Part shown: positions 8,690 to 17,465 of the stretch, piece by piece
Layout of the letters: the number at the start of each line of letters is the position of its first letter
Numbering within the stretch: the first letter of the stretch is position 1
Assembly: GCA_011523845.1 (NCBI GenBank)
Contig: WTFV01000194.1
Span: 1-56,477, forward strand
Reading direction: 5' to 3'
DNA: 56,477 nt
Source of the DNA: Acidobacteriota bacterium
Lineage (GTDB): Bacteria > Acidobacteriota > Vicinamibacteria > Vicinamibacterales > UBA8438
Made by a program: the position numbers and the translations under genes
Notes under the pieces: model-generated
What the model saw: the letters and a program-made list of their open reading frames with translations, nothing else
Databases searched by the model: none
Told to the model about the DNA's origin: nothing

Positions 8690-9035
8690 GGTCCTGACCT
8701 CCCGCCGCACGTTTCGGCTGCCCGCGGTGCGGCTCGTTCCGAGTCTACCGCCAACGGGTGAGGCCCTGCCCGCGTCCCGGCACCCTCAAGGCATCCACGC
8801 ACCGCATCGCCGTGAAGGGGCGGCGGTGAGCGGCGCGTCCAGGCCTGAAGGTCTTCGCCCGCCTTCCTGTTGCCTCGTTGGAGGTGCGCAGCACCTGGTG
8901 AAGAAACCCTCTTCGGGTCAGGCGACCGCTCCCATCGATGCGCGGGCGGCAAGCCAGGGTCCTCGGTGCACAGGGCGGCTGGAGGGGCTGCCGGCTGGCG
9001 ACGAAGCGTCTTCGGTTTCCGAGCAGGCACGTCGC
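8690..9035. other. Intergenic region, 346 bases, no gene recognised
   Basis: This gap lies upstream of the S9 peptidase gene and downstream of the sulfatase-fold gene, both on the minus strand. I read all frames and see only short shadows without family motifs, and no tRNA or clear promoter hexamers. The GGGAGG ribosome site of the peptidase gene lies at its left edge. Confidence 0.6.
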
Positions 9036-10955
9036 CTACCACGTCGGCAGATCGGGCACCGTGATGCCGGTCGGGCTGAACTCGAGCGCGTCTCCTGCTT
9101 CCGCGGACAGCAGACTCAGCACGAACGGATAGACGGCCTCCATCCCGAACGCCGTCGACAGGGACGGTGGCCAGGCGAGCTCTTCCCCAATGGAGAAACC
9201 GGCTGCCTTCAGCGGCTCCGCGAGCGTGGGGATGTCGGTCACGACATGCAGGGGGACGTCGTTGTCGCCCCGCCCGTCGGCGATGAACGGCGGCTGGTGG
9301 TCACCGAAGATCAGGGCGATGAATCCTGGCTCGATGCGCTGCCGGAACGCTTCGAGCAGCAGTTCCCACTCATAGGCGACGGTCACGAAGTAGTCTCGCT
9401 TCCAGCCCTGGGGCACCGTCAGGGCGAGCTCCACGTAGTCCGGCCGGGTCTCGAGGAACGCGGGTTGGGGCTCTTCCAGCTCCGCGACGTCTTCGGTAAT
9501 CCGGGGCGGGGCCTCCCAGGCGAAGTGCGTGGACACGCCGAAGAAGTGAAGCAGTCGGGGACGCGGATTCCGGCTCCAGCGGTTCGAGAATGCGTAGTCG
9601 AGGGCCCACTGGTCCGGCACGTGGCCGAATCCGTAGAACCAGCCGTCGTACGAGAAATCCGGTCGGATGATCACGTCGTCGTAACCGTAGATGTCCTCGG
9701 TCCATGTGGCGCCGGGTTGGACGGCCAACGTGTAGTAGCCGTGACGCGCCAGGTACTCGATGAGGTGAGGATAGCGGCGAGCCATGCGTTTCCAGGCCCA
9801 GTACACCGAATGGCTCTCCATCCGTATCCCGCTCAGCGCCGACGCCGTGCTCATCCAGGACCCGCCGCCGTGCACCGGAGAGGATGCGAAGCGGGTGAAC
9901 ATCGGAAGCCGCAGCTCGTCCAGCTCGTTCCGCACCCGGTGCATCAGACCCCGTCGAGCGACGAGGTAGTCGTCGTCGGCCCACAGCGCCGCACCGTACG
10001 ATTCGACCTCGAAGAGAAAGAGGTCGGGACGGCGCACCGGAGTCGACTCGGCGAGGTGGACCGCCCCCTCCATGACAGAGTCGTCGAGAGCCTCGACGGT
10101 GGCCAGCACGTCGTACGACCGCTGCCAGTTGTAGTACAGGTGCTTCGCCTGAAGCTGAATGACCGGATCGTCCCGTGCCGCGCCGAACCACGAGAGCGAG
10201 ACCACGCAGTAGAGGTTGACGACCGCCCACCCCGCGATTGCGCGCCGCCGATCGAGACCGGCGCCCCAGCGCCAGGCGGCGTCGAGACAGCGCGCTGCGA
10301 GCAATCCAAGCCCGGCGACGGCGGCGAGCCCGGCGACGACGTACAGCAGTTCGGCCAGCCCCCACGTGTCGCGCACGAAGATCCACGCGCTCTCGAGCAT
10401 GAGGACATCGTCGAGAAGCGTGCCGGGCCGGTCGAAGAGATAGTGGATGAAGCCGCTGTACGCCATGAACGCCAGCAGTACGGCGTAGGCAAGGCCTGCG
10501 AGCGGCACCACGGTCGATCGCCACCTGTTTCCGGCGCAGCGGGCGGCGAGGATCAACGACGAGAAGAGAAAGACCCAGTCCGCGCTGACGCGGAAGATGT
10601 CCTTGTTGAAGCGCCGGATGAACAACTGCATCGCGTACTCGTACGTGCTGCGTCCGAGTCCCGACCATCCCCAGTCGTATGCCCCCCGGGGATGTCCCAG
10701 GGGAAAGAAGGGCCAGAAGTCGTTCTCGTCCGCATTGAGCAGGTACAGCGGGACGAACAGCAGCAGATTGAGCGCCAGGAACCCGGCCGCGATGTGCATG
10801 CCCCGGGGGAGGGACCATCCCCACGCCCAGGAAGGGATGCGGAGCGTCAGGCGGATTTCAGGAATGGCCGGCCTCCCGTGCAGAGCTGGTTGCCTCCGCC
10901 TGCATTGCTCTCTCCCGACCGGGTCCCGCGGTGGACCGGGGTGTCCGCATGACAC
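9036..10955 (-). CDS. Membrane sulfatase/phosphoglycerol-transferase-like protein (alkaline phosphatase superfamily)
   Basis: Up to 639 residues. The N-terminal half holds about four to five hydrophobic helices (HIAAGFLALNLLLFVPLYLL is the first). The C-terminal half is a sulfatase/LTA-synthase-type domain: LFLFEVESYGAALW carries the first acidic metal ligand, GGGSWMSTASALSG is the nucleophile region, and FGDHQPPF gives the Asp-His metal pair. Related enzymes transfer phosphoglycerol or phosphoethanolamine to envelope glycans; the acceptor here is unknown. The far start at 10955 is GTG without a ribosome site, 18 bases after a TATAGT hexamer. A later Met (10799), just before the first membrane helix, is an alternative start. 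Confidence 0.75.
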   Translation of the reverse strand: MSCGHPGPPRDPVGREQCRRRQPALHGRPAIPEIRLTLRIPSWAWGWSLPRGMHIAAGFLALNLLLFVPLYLLNADENDFWPFFPLGHPRGAYDWGWSGLGRSTYEYAMQLFIRRFNKDIFRVSADWVFLFSSLILAARCAGNRWRSTVVPLAGLAYAVLLAFMAYSGFIHYLFDRPGTLLDDVLMLESAWIFVRDTWGLAELLYVVAGLAAVAGLGLLAARCLDAAWRWGAGLDRRRAIAGWAVVNLYCVVSLSWFGAARDDPVIQLQAKHLYYNWQRSYDVLATVEALDDSVMEGAVHLAESTPVRRPDLFLFEVESYGAALWADDDYLVARRGLMHRVRNELDELRLPMFTRFASSPVHGGGSWMSTASALSGIRMESHSVYWAWKRMARRYPHLIEYLARHGYYTLAVQPGATWTEDIYGYDDVIIRPDFSYDGWFYGFGHVPDQWALDYAFSNRWSRNPRPRLLHFFGVSTHFAWEAPPRITEDVAELEEPQPAFLETRPDYVELALTVPQGWKRDYFVTVAYEWELLLEAFRQRIEPGFIALIFGDHQPPFIADGRGDNDVPLHVVTDIPTLAEPLKAAGFSIGEELAWPPSLSTAFGMEAVYPFVLSLLSAEAGDALEFSPTGITVPDLPTW

Positions 10956-11251
10956 CCGACGCGAGGCTCACGACTATACATCGGCGCGGCGAGCCTTCCC
11001 GGCAGCGGTGGCGGGCTCCCCGGTTGCATTTGACCGGCGCTGCATCCCGCTGTCGGTTCGTTGCTTCTCCCTCACATGCGGGGGGCCGCCCCGAGTCGCC
11101 GCCCCTCGGCAGCGATGCGAGTTCGTCATCGCTCCCAACAGGAGCCGGCGGCGAAAGCCCCGCTGTATCGAACGGCGACGCGCGCAGCCCGAGCGGCGCG
11201 TTCGGCCATCAGGTGAGACGGCGCCGGAAAGGCGACGCCGACAGAGCCGAC
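10956..11251. other. Intergenic region with a likely promoter, no gene recognised
   Basis: This 296-base gap lies between the DUF1552 gene end and the sulfatase-fold gene. On the minus strand TATAGT at 10978-10973 is a plausible -10 box for the sulfatase-fold gene. No convincing coding sequence is seen in the rest. Confidence 0.4.
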
Positions 11252-12643
11252 TCAGGCGTCCGACGTCAGCGACAGCGGCTCGTGCTCCAGGGCGACCCGG
11301 CCGGTGCTGTCGCCGAAGCTCTCTGCAGGGACGCCGGCCTTGTCGAGCAGACCCAGCAGCAGGTTCGCCATCGGAGTCAGCTCCGTGAACCGGATGTGCC
11401 GGCCGCCCTTCAGCCGTCCCGCCCCGCCCCCGACCAGGACGAGAGGCAGGTTCTTGTGGTCGTGGAGGTTGCCGTTGCTCATCCCGCTGCCGTGCAGCAC
11501 CATCGAGTGGTCGAGCAGGCTGCCGTCGCCGTCCGGCGTCGCGGCCAGCTTCTCGACGAAGTAGGACAGCAGCTCGATGTGGTACGTGTTGATCGCGGCG
11601 ATGGAGGCCATCTTCCGCGGGTCGTCCTGGTGATGGGAGACCGCGTGGTGGCCCTCGTTGACGCCGATCCACGGGAACGTGCGGGCGCTCTGCTCGCGGC
11701 CGAGCTGCAGGCTGAATACCCGGGTGATGTCCGCCTGGTACGTCAGCAGCAGCAGGTCGAGCAGCAGCCGGGCGTGCTCGTCGTAGGTTTCCGGAATCCC
11801 GACCGGACGGTCCGGGAGCGTGAACGGCGATTCGCCCGCCTGCGCCTCGGCGCGCTGGATGCGCCGTTCCACCTCGCGCACGGCGTCCACGTACTGGTCC
11901 ACCCGCGCCCGGTCGCTCGCGCCGAGCGAGTTGACCAGTCGGGCCATGTCCTCGGTGACCGAGTCCAGGATGCTCCGGTCGCGCCGCATCTCCGCCCGCC
12001 GCTCGTCGGCCGTGCCGCCGTCGCCGAACAGCCGCTCGAAGACCATGCGGGGGTTGTTCTCCATCGGCAGCGGCGTCGTCGGGGATGACCACGACAGCGT
12101 ATTGACGTAGACGCAGTTGTACCCGTTGTCGCAGTTGCCGACGAGGAAGCTGTTCTCCAGGGTGAGCTCGAGCGACGGCAGCCGCGTGTCGCGACAGAGC
12201 TCTTGCGCGGCGATCTGGTCGACGGTGGTGGCCAGCCGGACGTCGGCGCCCTCGGTCATCTTCGGCCGCGCCGCGCTCAGCCAGCTTGCGTTCGAGCGCG
12301 TGTGCTCGGCGTTGCCGTCGGTGCCGTTGCCCTGCGCGTTGCGGTGCTCCATGTTGGTGAGCACGATGGTCTGCGACTGCACAGGATCGAGCCGCTGCAG
12401 GATGGGCGACAGCTCCAGGCGGCCGCCCTCGCCGCCCGGCGTCCAGGTGTTGTGCCCGTCGGGCGCCCAGGACACCGATCCGTGGGGGAAATAGATGAAG
12501 CCGAGCCGGCGGACCGGATTCGCGGCGGTCCTGGCCGTGGCCGCCAGCGCCGGGACCATCGAATCCAGCAGGGGCAGGGCCAGCGTGGCCCCGACGCCCC
12601 GGAGGAACGTTCTGCGCGGCAGGCACTTCTTCGTGATGATCAT
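11252..12643 (-). CDS. DUF1552 domain protein, Tat-exported
   Basis: A 463-residue protein with a twin-arginine signal (LPRRTFLRG, arginines 10-11, then a hydrophobic stretch). The rest matches the DUF1552 family: YFPHGSVSWAPDG near the start, NMEHRNAQGNG in the middle, and HHQDDPRKMASIAAINTYHI and HGSGMSNGNLHDHKNLPLVL towards the end. These His/Asp-rich segments are typical of the alkaline-phosphatase-like (DUF1501-related) fold. The biochemical role is unknown. It follows the DUF1592 gene by 14 bases, the standard pairing in Acidobacteriota and Planctomycetes, which suggests the two exported proteins act together. Confidence 0.9.
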   Translation of the reverse strand: MIITKKCLPRRTFLRGVGATLALPLLDSMVPALAATARTAANPVRRLGFIYFPHGSVSWAPDGHNTWTPGGEGGRLELSPILQRLDPVQSQTIVLTNMEHRNAQGNGTDGNAEHTRSNASWLSAARPKMTEGADVRLATTVDQIAAQELCRDTRLPSLELTLENSFLVGNCDNGYNCVYVNTLSWSSPTTPLPMENNPRMVFERLFGDGGTADERRAEMRRDRSILDSVTEDMARLVNSLGASDRARVDQYVDAVREVERRIQRAEAQAGESPFTLPDRPVGIPETYDEHARLLLDLLLLTYQADITRVFSLQLGREQSARTFPWIGVNEGHHAVSHHQDDPRKMASIAAINTYHIELLSYFVEKLAATPDGDGSLLDHSMVLHGSGMSNGNLHDHKNLPLVLVGGGAGRLKGGRHIRFTELTPMANLLLGLLDKAGVPAESFGDSTGRVALEHEPLSLTSDA

Positions 12644-12657
12644 CGGTTCGGTCTTTC

Positions 12658-15243
12658 TCAGCGGGAAGCCACGGTTGCCGCGGCCGGTGCGTCGTCCGAC
12701 GCCGGCCGTCGCATCTGGAACGGCGTGCTCTCGACGATGCCGAGCACGATGGAGGAGAAGCGGTAGTCGTCGCGCGCCGCCGCGCGCTCGATGGCGCGCA
12801 CGGCGGGCTGGTCGTAGTGCTCCACGGCGCGGCCGAGCGCATAGGTGAGCAGCTTCTCCGTCATCGTCCTCACGAACTGGTCGGCGCGGCGCACCAACGC
12901 CTGCCGCAGACCGGCCACGCCGTCGAAGGTCGTTCCGTCGGGGAACGAGCCGGAGGCGTCGATAGGCTGGAAGCCGTCGGTCCGCGTCCGCCAGCGCCCG
13001 ATCGCGTCGAAGTTCTCCAGCGACAGCCCGACCGGATCCATCAGCGCGTGGCAGGCCGCGCAGGCGGGGTTGCGCCGGTGCTGCACCATGCGTTCCCGCA
13101 TCGACAGCACGGCGTCCGACTTCTCCTCGCTCAGCGGCGGCACGTTGGCCGGCGGCGGGGGCGGCGGCGTTCCCAGGAGATTCTCGAGAATCCACTTGCC
13201 GCGGACCACCGGCGACGTGCGCGTGGCGTACCCCGTTACCGCCAGGATGCTGCCCTGGCCCAGGAGGCCGCCGCGCGGGCTGTCCGGCGGCAGCGCGATC
13301 CGCCGGAAATGGCTGCCGTAGACGCCCGGCATGCCGTAGTGCTTCGCCAGCCGCTCGTTCACGAACGTGTAGTCGGCGGTCAGCAGATCGAGCGCGCTGC
13401 GGTCCTCGCGGACGATGCTCTCGAAGAAGAGCTCCGTTTCCCGCCGCAACGCCCGCCGCAGGGTCTCGTCGAAGTCCGGGAACACGATGAAGTCCGGCGA
13501 CACCGCGGGCAGGTTGCGCAGGTAGAGCCACTGGGCGGCGAAACTGGTGACCAGCGATGCCGAGCGCGGATCGGCCAGCATCCGGCGCACGTGGGATTCG
13601 AGCACGCCTGGGTCTCTGAGCGCTCCGGCGGCCGCGGCGTCGATCAGCACGTCGTCCGGCAGGCTGCTCCAGAGGAAGAACGAGAGGCGGGAGGCCAGCT
13701 CCAGGTCGCTGACGAAGTACGGTTGGTCCGAATCCTGGTTCTCGGGATCGCGCTCCACGCGCAGCAGGAACTCCGGACTGACCAGCAGGCGCCGCAACGC
13801 CATCTCGACACCGGACTCGAAGTCGCCGCCGTCGCGGCCCTGGCGGTAGAACCCGACGAGCAGGTCGACGTCCGCGTCGGTCACCGGGCGCCGATACGCG
13901 CGGCGGGCCAGGGTTGTGAGAATCTCCGTCGCGCAGGCGACCTCGGCGGCGGGCGTCGTGTCCGCCGGCCGGCAGGTGAAGATGCGCCGGCGGCTCGGCG
14001 TGTCGCCGGGGCCGTTCTCGTCGAACGGTCCGGTGATGGTGATCGAGTAGACGTTGGGTTGCGTCCGCTGATCGCCGCCGACGGTGATGTGCACCTTCAG
14101 GAACGGCTGGCGGTGGCGTTCGATGAGCCCCGGATCCCGGTTCACGAAGGCCGTGCCCACTACGTGCGGGCCCGCCGTCACCGGCATGCGGATCGCCAGA
14201 TCGGCGTCCGCGGGCCGGTCGACGGGTTGGTACTGAAAGGTCTGGTTCGGGGCGCGACGAGGCGTGGGCGTCACGGTCATCACCCGCACCGGCTCGCCGT
14301 CGAGCGTGATCACGACGTCGTGCGGTCGTTGCAGTCCGCCCACCCGGTTGGTGTTCCAGCTCTTCCCCAGCTCGACCCGCAACTCGTACTCGGCGTCGAC
14401 CGGGAAGTTGTAGCGGACCGTGGTGCCGCCGCGCGTGCCGAACGGCAGCCCCTCGACGTGCCCGGTCTGGTTCAGGTCGGACGGGACGATGAACGTGTCG
14501 GCGACCGGCGAGCGCACCGGTGCGCCGACCGCGAGCCGGCTGATCCGGCGCGCCGCGGTCAGGTAGCGCTCGAGCCGCCCGGGGTCGAGTCCGCCGAGAC
14601 TGACGTTGTCGAACCCGGCGCTGGAGTCGTCGGCGGGCAGCAGCGCCGCGACGTCGACCTCCAGGTCCAGCAGATCGCGGATCGCGTTGCGGTACTCGGT
14701 GGCGTTGAGCCGGCGCAGCGCGTTGCTGCGGCCGGGATCGGGGTTGGCGGCGGCGGCGCGGTCGAGCTCCGTTTCCAGGTACGCGGTGAGTCCGGCGTAG
14801 GTCTCCGGGTCCGGCCGCGGGCGTCCCGCCGGCGGCATCATCCCCGCGCGGAGCTTGCCGACGACCTTCTCCCAGGTCTCGGCGTGGCCTCCGACGCGCG
14901 TGACGTCGACCGTGTCGAGTGTCAGGCCGGCGACGCGCAGGCTGTCGTTGTGGCAGGTGACGCAGTAGCGGTCGAGCAGCGCGCGCGCCGCCGCGCCGTC
15001 CGTCGGCTGTGCCGCGCCGGATGCCGGCTGTGCCGCCGTGCCGGATGCCGGCTGTGTCGCGCCGGACGCCGGTTGTGCAGCCGCGCCGGACGCCGGTTGC
15101 GCCGGCGCGACGAGCGCCGGTTGCCCCACCGCGACGAACGCTGGTTGTCCCACCGCGCCGGTCGCCGGTTGCCCCGCCGCGCCGGCGAGGGCCGGTCCCA
15201 GGACCATCAGGACGGCGGCGACCGACAGGCGCAGGTTGCTCAT
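12658..15243 (-). CDS. DUF1592/DUF1588-type exported protein with N-terminal haem c motif
   Basis: An 861-residue protein with a signal peptide at about 1-24. A low-complexity spacer of eight QP-x-x-G/V-A units (residues 25-83) is followed by a planctomycete-type cytochrome motif C94-V-T-C97-H98. The remainder reads as DUF1587, DUF1595, DUF1592, DUF1588 and DUF1585 in series; landmarks are LRRLNATEYRNAIRDLL, FFLWSSLPDDVLIDAA and RRNPACAACHALMDPVGLSL, where a second CxxCH (CAACH) appears. Such proteins are thought to be periplasmic redox or hydrolytic proteins, with no proven reaction. The start at 15243 begins the signal peptide. It is co-transcribed with the DUF1552 gene and divergent from the ankyrin gene. 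Confidence 0.9.
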   Translation of the reverse strand: MSNLRLSVAAVLMVLGPALAGAAGQPATGAVGQPAFVAVGQPALVAPAQPASGAAAQPASGATQPASGTAAQPASGAAQPTDGAAARALLDRYCVTCHNDSLRVAGLTLDTVDVTRVGGHAETWEKVVGKLRAGMMPPAGRPRPDPETYAGLTAYLETELDRAAAANPDPGRSNALRRLNATEYRNAIRDLLDLEVDVAALLPADDSSAGFDNVSLGGLDPGRLERYLTAARRISRLAVGAPVRSPVADTFIVPSDLNQTGHVEGLPFGTRGGTTVRYNFPVDAEYELRVELGKSWNTNRVGGLQRPHDVVITLDGEPVRVMTVTPTPRRAPNQTFQYQPVDRPADADLAIRMPVTAGPHVVGTAFVNRDPGLIERHRQPFLKVHITVGGDQRTQPNVYSITITGPFDENGPGDTPSRRRIFTCRPADTTPAAEVACATEILTTLARRAYRRPVTDADVDLLVGFYRQGRDGGDFESGVEMALRRLLVSPEFLLRVERDPENQDSDQPYFVSDLELASRLSFFLWSSLPDDVLIDAAAAGALRDPGVLESHVRRMLADPRSASLVTSFAAQWLYLRNLPAVSPDFIVFPDFDETLRRALRRETELFFESIVREDRSALDLLTADYTFVNERLAKHYGMPGVYGSHFRRIALPPDSPRGGLLGQGSILAVTGYATRTSPVVRGKWILENLLGTPPPPPPANVPPLSEEKSDAVLSMRERMVQHRRNPACAACHALMDPVGLSLENFDAIGRWRTRTDGFQPIDASGSFPDGTTFDGVAGLRQALVRRADQFVRTMTEKLLTYALGRAVEHYDQPAVRAIERAAARDDYRFSSIVLGIVESTPFQMRRPASDDAPAAATVASR
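14995..15171 (-). repeat. Tandem QP-A-S-G repeat inside the DUF1592 gene
   Basis: Eight imperfect units of seven to eight codons, each starting with Gln-Pro (QPATGAVG, QPAFVAVG, QPALVAPA, QPASGAAA and so on), lie between the signal peptide and the haem motif. The underlying DNA is a degenerate 21-24-base tandem repeat, which should be prone to length change. Confidence 0.85.
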
Positions 15244-15331
15244 TGGCGATGCTCCGCTCGACGGGACGACTCTGCGTGACGTGCCCGTGTCACCCCTCGA
15301 GCACGTCATGGAAGCCGGGTCGGGGCAGTGT

Positions 15332-15510
15332 ATCACCGCACGTGGCGAACCAGAGCTCGTCTCACCCGTGTCGGCGGCACCATCGAGATCGACGTGTCGC
15401 ACTCGGCCCGGAGCTCGTCGGTCAGCGCGTCTTCACCCGTGTCGGCGGCACCATCGAGATCGACCTGTCCGAGCACATCACCGGACGTGGCGAACCAGAG
15501 CCCGTCTCAC
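15332..15510. repeat. Direct repeats in A-B-B'-A' order upstream of the ankyrin gene
   Basis: Unit A (15332-15365, 34 bases) recurs at 15477-15510 with two differences. Unit B (15362-15398, 37 bases) recurs at 15433-15469 with one difference. All copies are in the same orientation. The block fills the divergent region between the DUF1592 and ankyrin genes and ends two bases before a TAGGAT hexamer (15513-15518) that may be the -10 box of the ankyrin gene. Confidence 0.85.
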
Positions 15511-15543
15511 GGTAGGATCGGACCGAGACCGGGAGGGTCCTGC

Positions 15544-17049
15544 ATGCGGGTCACGAATCGGGTATGGAACCCAGTGCGGTTGACGGTCGGACTGGCCTTG
15601 CTGGCCTGCCTCACGTTGATGCCGCTGCCTTCGGCGACATTCGCGGCAGCCGGCGCGGCGCTCGGCGCACCGCTCGTCGAGGTGGTCAGGCAGGGGGACG
15701 CGGCCGCGCTGCGCGCGTTGCTGGACCAGGGCGTCGACGTGAATGCACGCGAGGCCGGCGGCGCGACGGCGCTGCACTGGGCCGTGCGCCTCGACCGATC
15801 GGACCTGGCGGAGCTGCTCGTCGCGGCGGGGGCCGACGCGATGGCCGCGAACGCCTTCGACGTGACGCCCCTCTCGTTGGCCGCCGTCAACGGCAGGGCG
15901 GAGATGCTGGCGTTGCTGCTCGAGGCGGGGGCGGATCCGAACGTCGCGATGGCAGGCAGCGAGGCGGTCATCCTGACGGCGGCGCGTACGGGGCGAGTGG
16001 AAGCGGTGCGGACACTCATCGCCCACGGCGCCGACGTGAACGTGGCGCAGGCGGCGGGGCAGACCCCGTTGATGTGGGCGGCCGCCGAGGGCCACGTCGA
16101 GACGCTGCAGGCGCTGATCGAAGCGGGAGCGGCAGTTGACGCGCGCACCGCGGTTCCCGAGAACCCATTGCGCACCGGCCTGGAAGGACCCGCGCCGCAC
16201 GGCTTCACGGCGCTGCTGTTCGCGGTACGGGCCGGACACATCGACGCCGTGCGCGTCCTGCTGGACGCCGGCGCCGACGTCAACGACACGCTGCCGGACG
16301 GCATGAGCACGGTGGTGCTCGCCGCCACCAACGCGCACTGGGAGCTGGGCGTCCACCTCGTCGACCGGGGCGCCGACCCCGACGCGGCGGAGCAGGGCTG
16401 GACGGCGCTGCACGCCATGACCTGGGTGCGCATGCCCAACTTCGGCTTCAACCCGCCGGGGCCGGTGACGACCGGCTCGATGGACAGCCTCACCTTCGCG
16501 CGGGCGCTCGTCGCGCGCGGCGCCGACGTCGACGCCCGCATGACCGCGGAGCCGCGCAACGGCTACCGCAACGCGCTCAACAGAATTGGCGCGACCCCGC
16601 TGCTGATGGCCGCCCGCCTCGCCGACGCGCCGCTGATGCGCGTGCTGGTCGAGCTGGGCGCCGACCCGACCATACCGAACGAGGACGGAACCACGCTGTT
16701 GATGGTGGCGTCCGGCGTGGGCATTCACTCACCGGGCGAAGACCCGGGCACGGAGGCCGAGGCGCTGGCCTGTGTCGAGCTGGCGCTGGCGCTGGGCGGC
16801 GACCCGAACGCCATGGACGACATCGGCGAAACGGCGCTGCACGGGGCGGCGTACCGCGGCGCCAACGCCATCGTCGAGCTGCTGGTCGAGCACGGCGCGG
16901 ACACGTTCGACGTGGAGAACGCTTCCGGCTGGACGCCGCTGCGGATCGCGCAGGGAATCTTCCGGACGGCGACGTACAAGGAGGCCCCGCATACGGCCGC
17001 GCTGCTGGCCGAGCTGCTGGCCGCACGGACGCCGGAACCGGAGCCATGA
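15544..17049 (+). CDS. Exported ankyrin-repeat protein
   Basis: A 501-residue protein. A signal peptide spans about residues 1-36. At least ten ankyrin units follow, with clear TPLxxAAxxGxxxxxxxLLxxGADxN consensus pieces (for example TALHWAVRLDRSDLAELLVA, TPLMWAAAEGHVETLQALIE and TALHGAAYRGANAIVELLVE). Two longer inserts interrupt the array, near 200-220 and 300-320. Ankyrin arrays bind proteins; export suggests a periplasmic scaffold. Its divergent position next to the DUF1592/DUF1552 pair is common in Acidobacteriota and suggests shared control, perhaps through the repeat-rich spacer. The start at 15544 has a GGGAGGG ribosome site. Confidence 0.9.
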   Translation: MRVTNRVWNPVRLTVGLALLACLTLMPLPSATFAAAGAALGAPLVEVVRQGDAAALRALLDQGVDVNAREAGGATALHWAVRLDRSDLAELLVAAGADAMAANAFDVTPLSLAAVNGRAEMLALLLEAGADPNVAMAGSEAVILTAARTGRVEAVRTLIAHGADVNVAQAAGQTPLMWAAAEGHVETLQALIEAGAAVDARTAVPENPLRTGLEGPAPHGFTALLFAVRAGHIDAVRVLLDAGADVNDTLPDGMSTVVLAATNAHWELGVHLVDRGADPDAAEQGWTALHAMTWVRMPNFGFNPPGPVTTGSMDSLTFARALVARGADVDARMTAEPRNGYRNALNRIGATPLLMAARLADAPLMRVLVELGADPTIPNEDGTTLLMVASGVGIHSPGEDPGTEAEALACVELALALGGDPNAMDDIGETALHGAAYRGANAIVELLVEHGADTFDVENASGWTPLRIAQGIFRTATYKEAPHTAALLAELLAARTPEPEP

Positions 17050-17084
17050 TCCGCCCAGCCCGCCCGCGCGCCAGGGGTCCGTAG

Positions 17085-17465
17085 TCAAGCCCCGCAGCAT
17101 TCGGAAAGCCGGACGTGCCCTCGCTGGCATGATCGGCCGCGACGAGCGCGGAACGTCTGCGCCGGGGACCCATCGACATCACCCTGTTGCGAGTCTGCCT
17201 GAGGACCAGGCGCGTTCGGCGCGTTCCTGACAAACGCAATCCCGCGCTCGCGCCGTCTGTCGCGACCACGCTTCTCGAAGTACTCGGCGGAGCCCACTGC
17301 ACCCACCTTCTCCGCGACCGCCGTGGCTATGAACTGGTTGAGCGACACGCCGTCCTGACTGGCATGGCGTTCGGCGGCAGTCTTGAGGGAGGCCGGCAGG
17401 TCGACGGAGACACGTGCTTCATCCTTGCATCCTCTCCAGGAATCGTGACGGCCAATCAGGGCCAC
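17085..17465 (-). CDS. Ribbon-helix-helix (HicB/CopG-like) DNA-binding protein
   Basis: A small protein of about 126 residues. The segment RVSVDLPASLKTAAERHA, then DGVSLNQFIATAVAEKVGAV, then YFEKRG, matches the ribbon-helix-helix domain of HicB/CopG-type antitoxins, which bind operator DNA as dimers. No ATG is available in frame; the best start is a GTG at 17465 lying inside the last codons of the Uma2 gene, which would couple translation. The C-terminal 50 residues are Arg/Gly-rich and match nothing I know. It ends 36 bases from the ankyrin gene, convergently. It may regulate the Uma2 gene or be an orphan antitoxin. Confidence 0.6.
   Translation of the reverse strand: MALIGRHDSWRGCKDEARVSVDLPASLKTAAERHASQDGVSLNQFIATAVAEKVGAVGSAEYFEKRGRDRRRERGIAFVRNAPNAPGPQADSQQGDVDGSPAQTFRARRGRSCQRGHVRLSECCGA

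Noticed and set aside
8690..9035. A possible small gene upstream of the S9 peptidase
   Set aside because: Short frames exist on both strands but none has a ribosome site, signal or recognisable motif.
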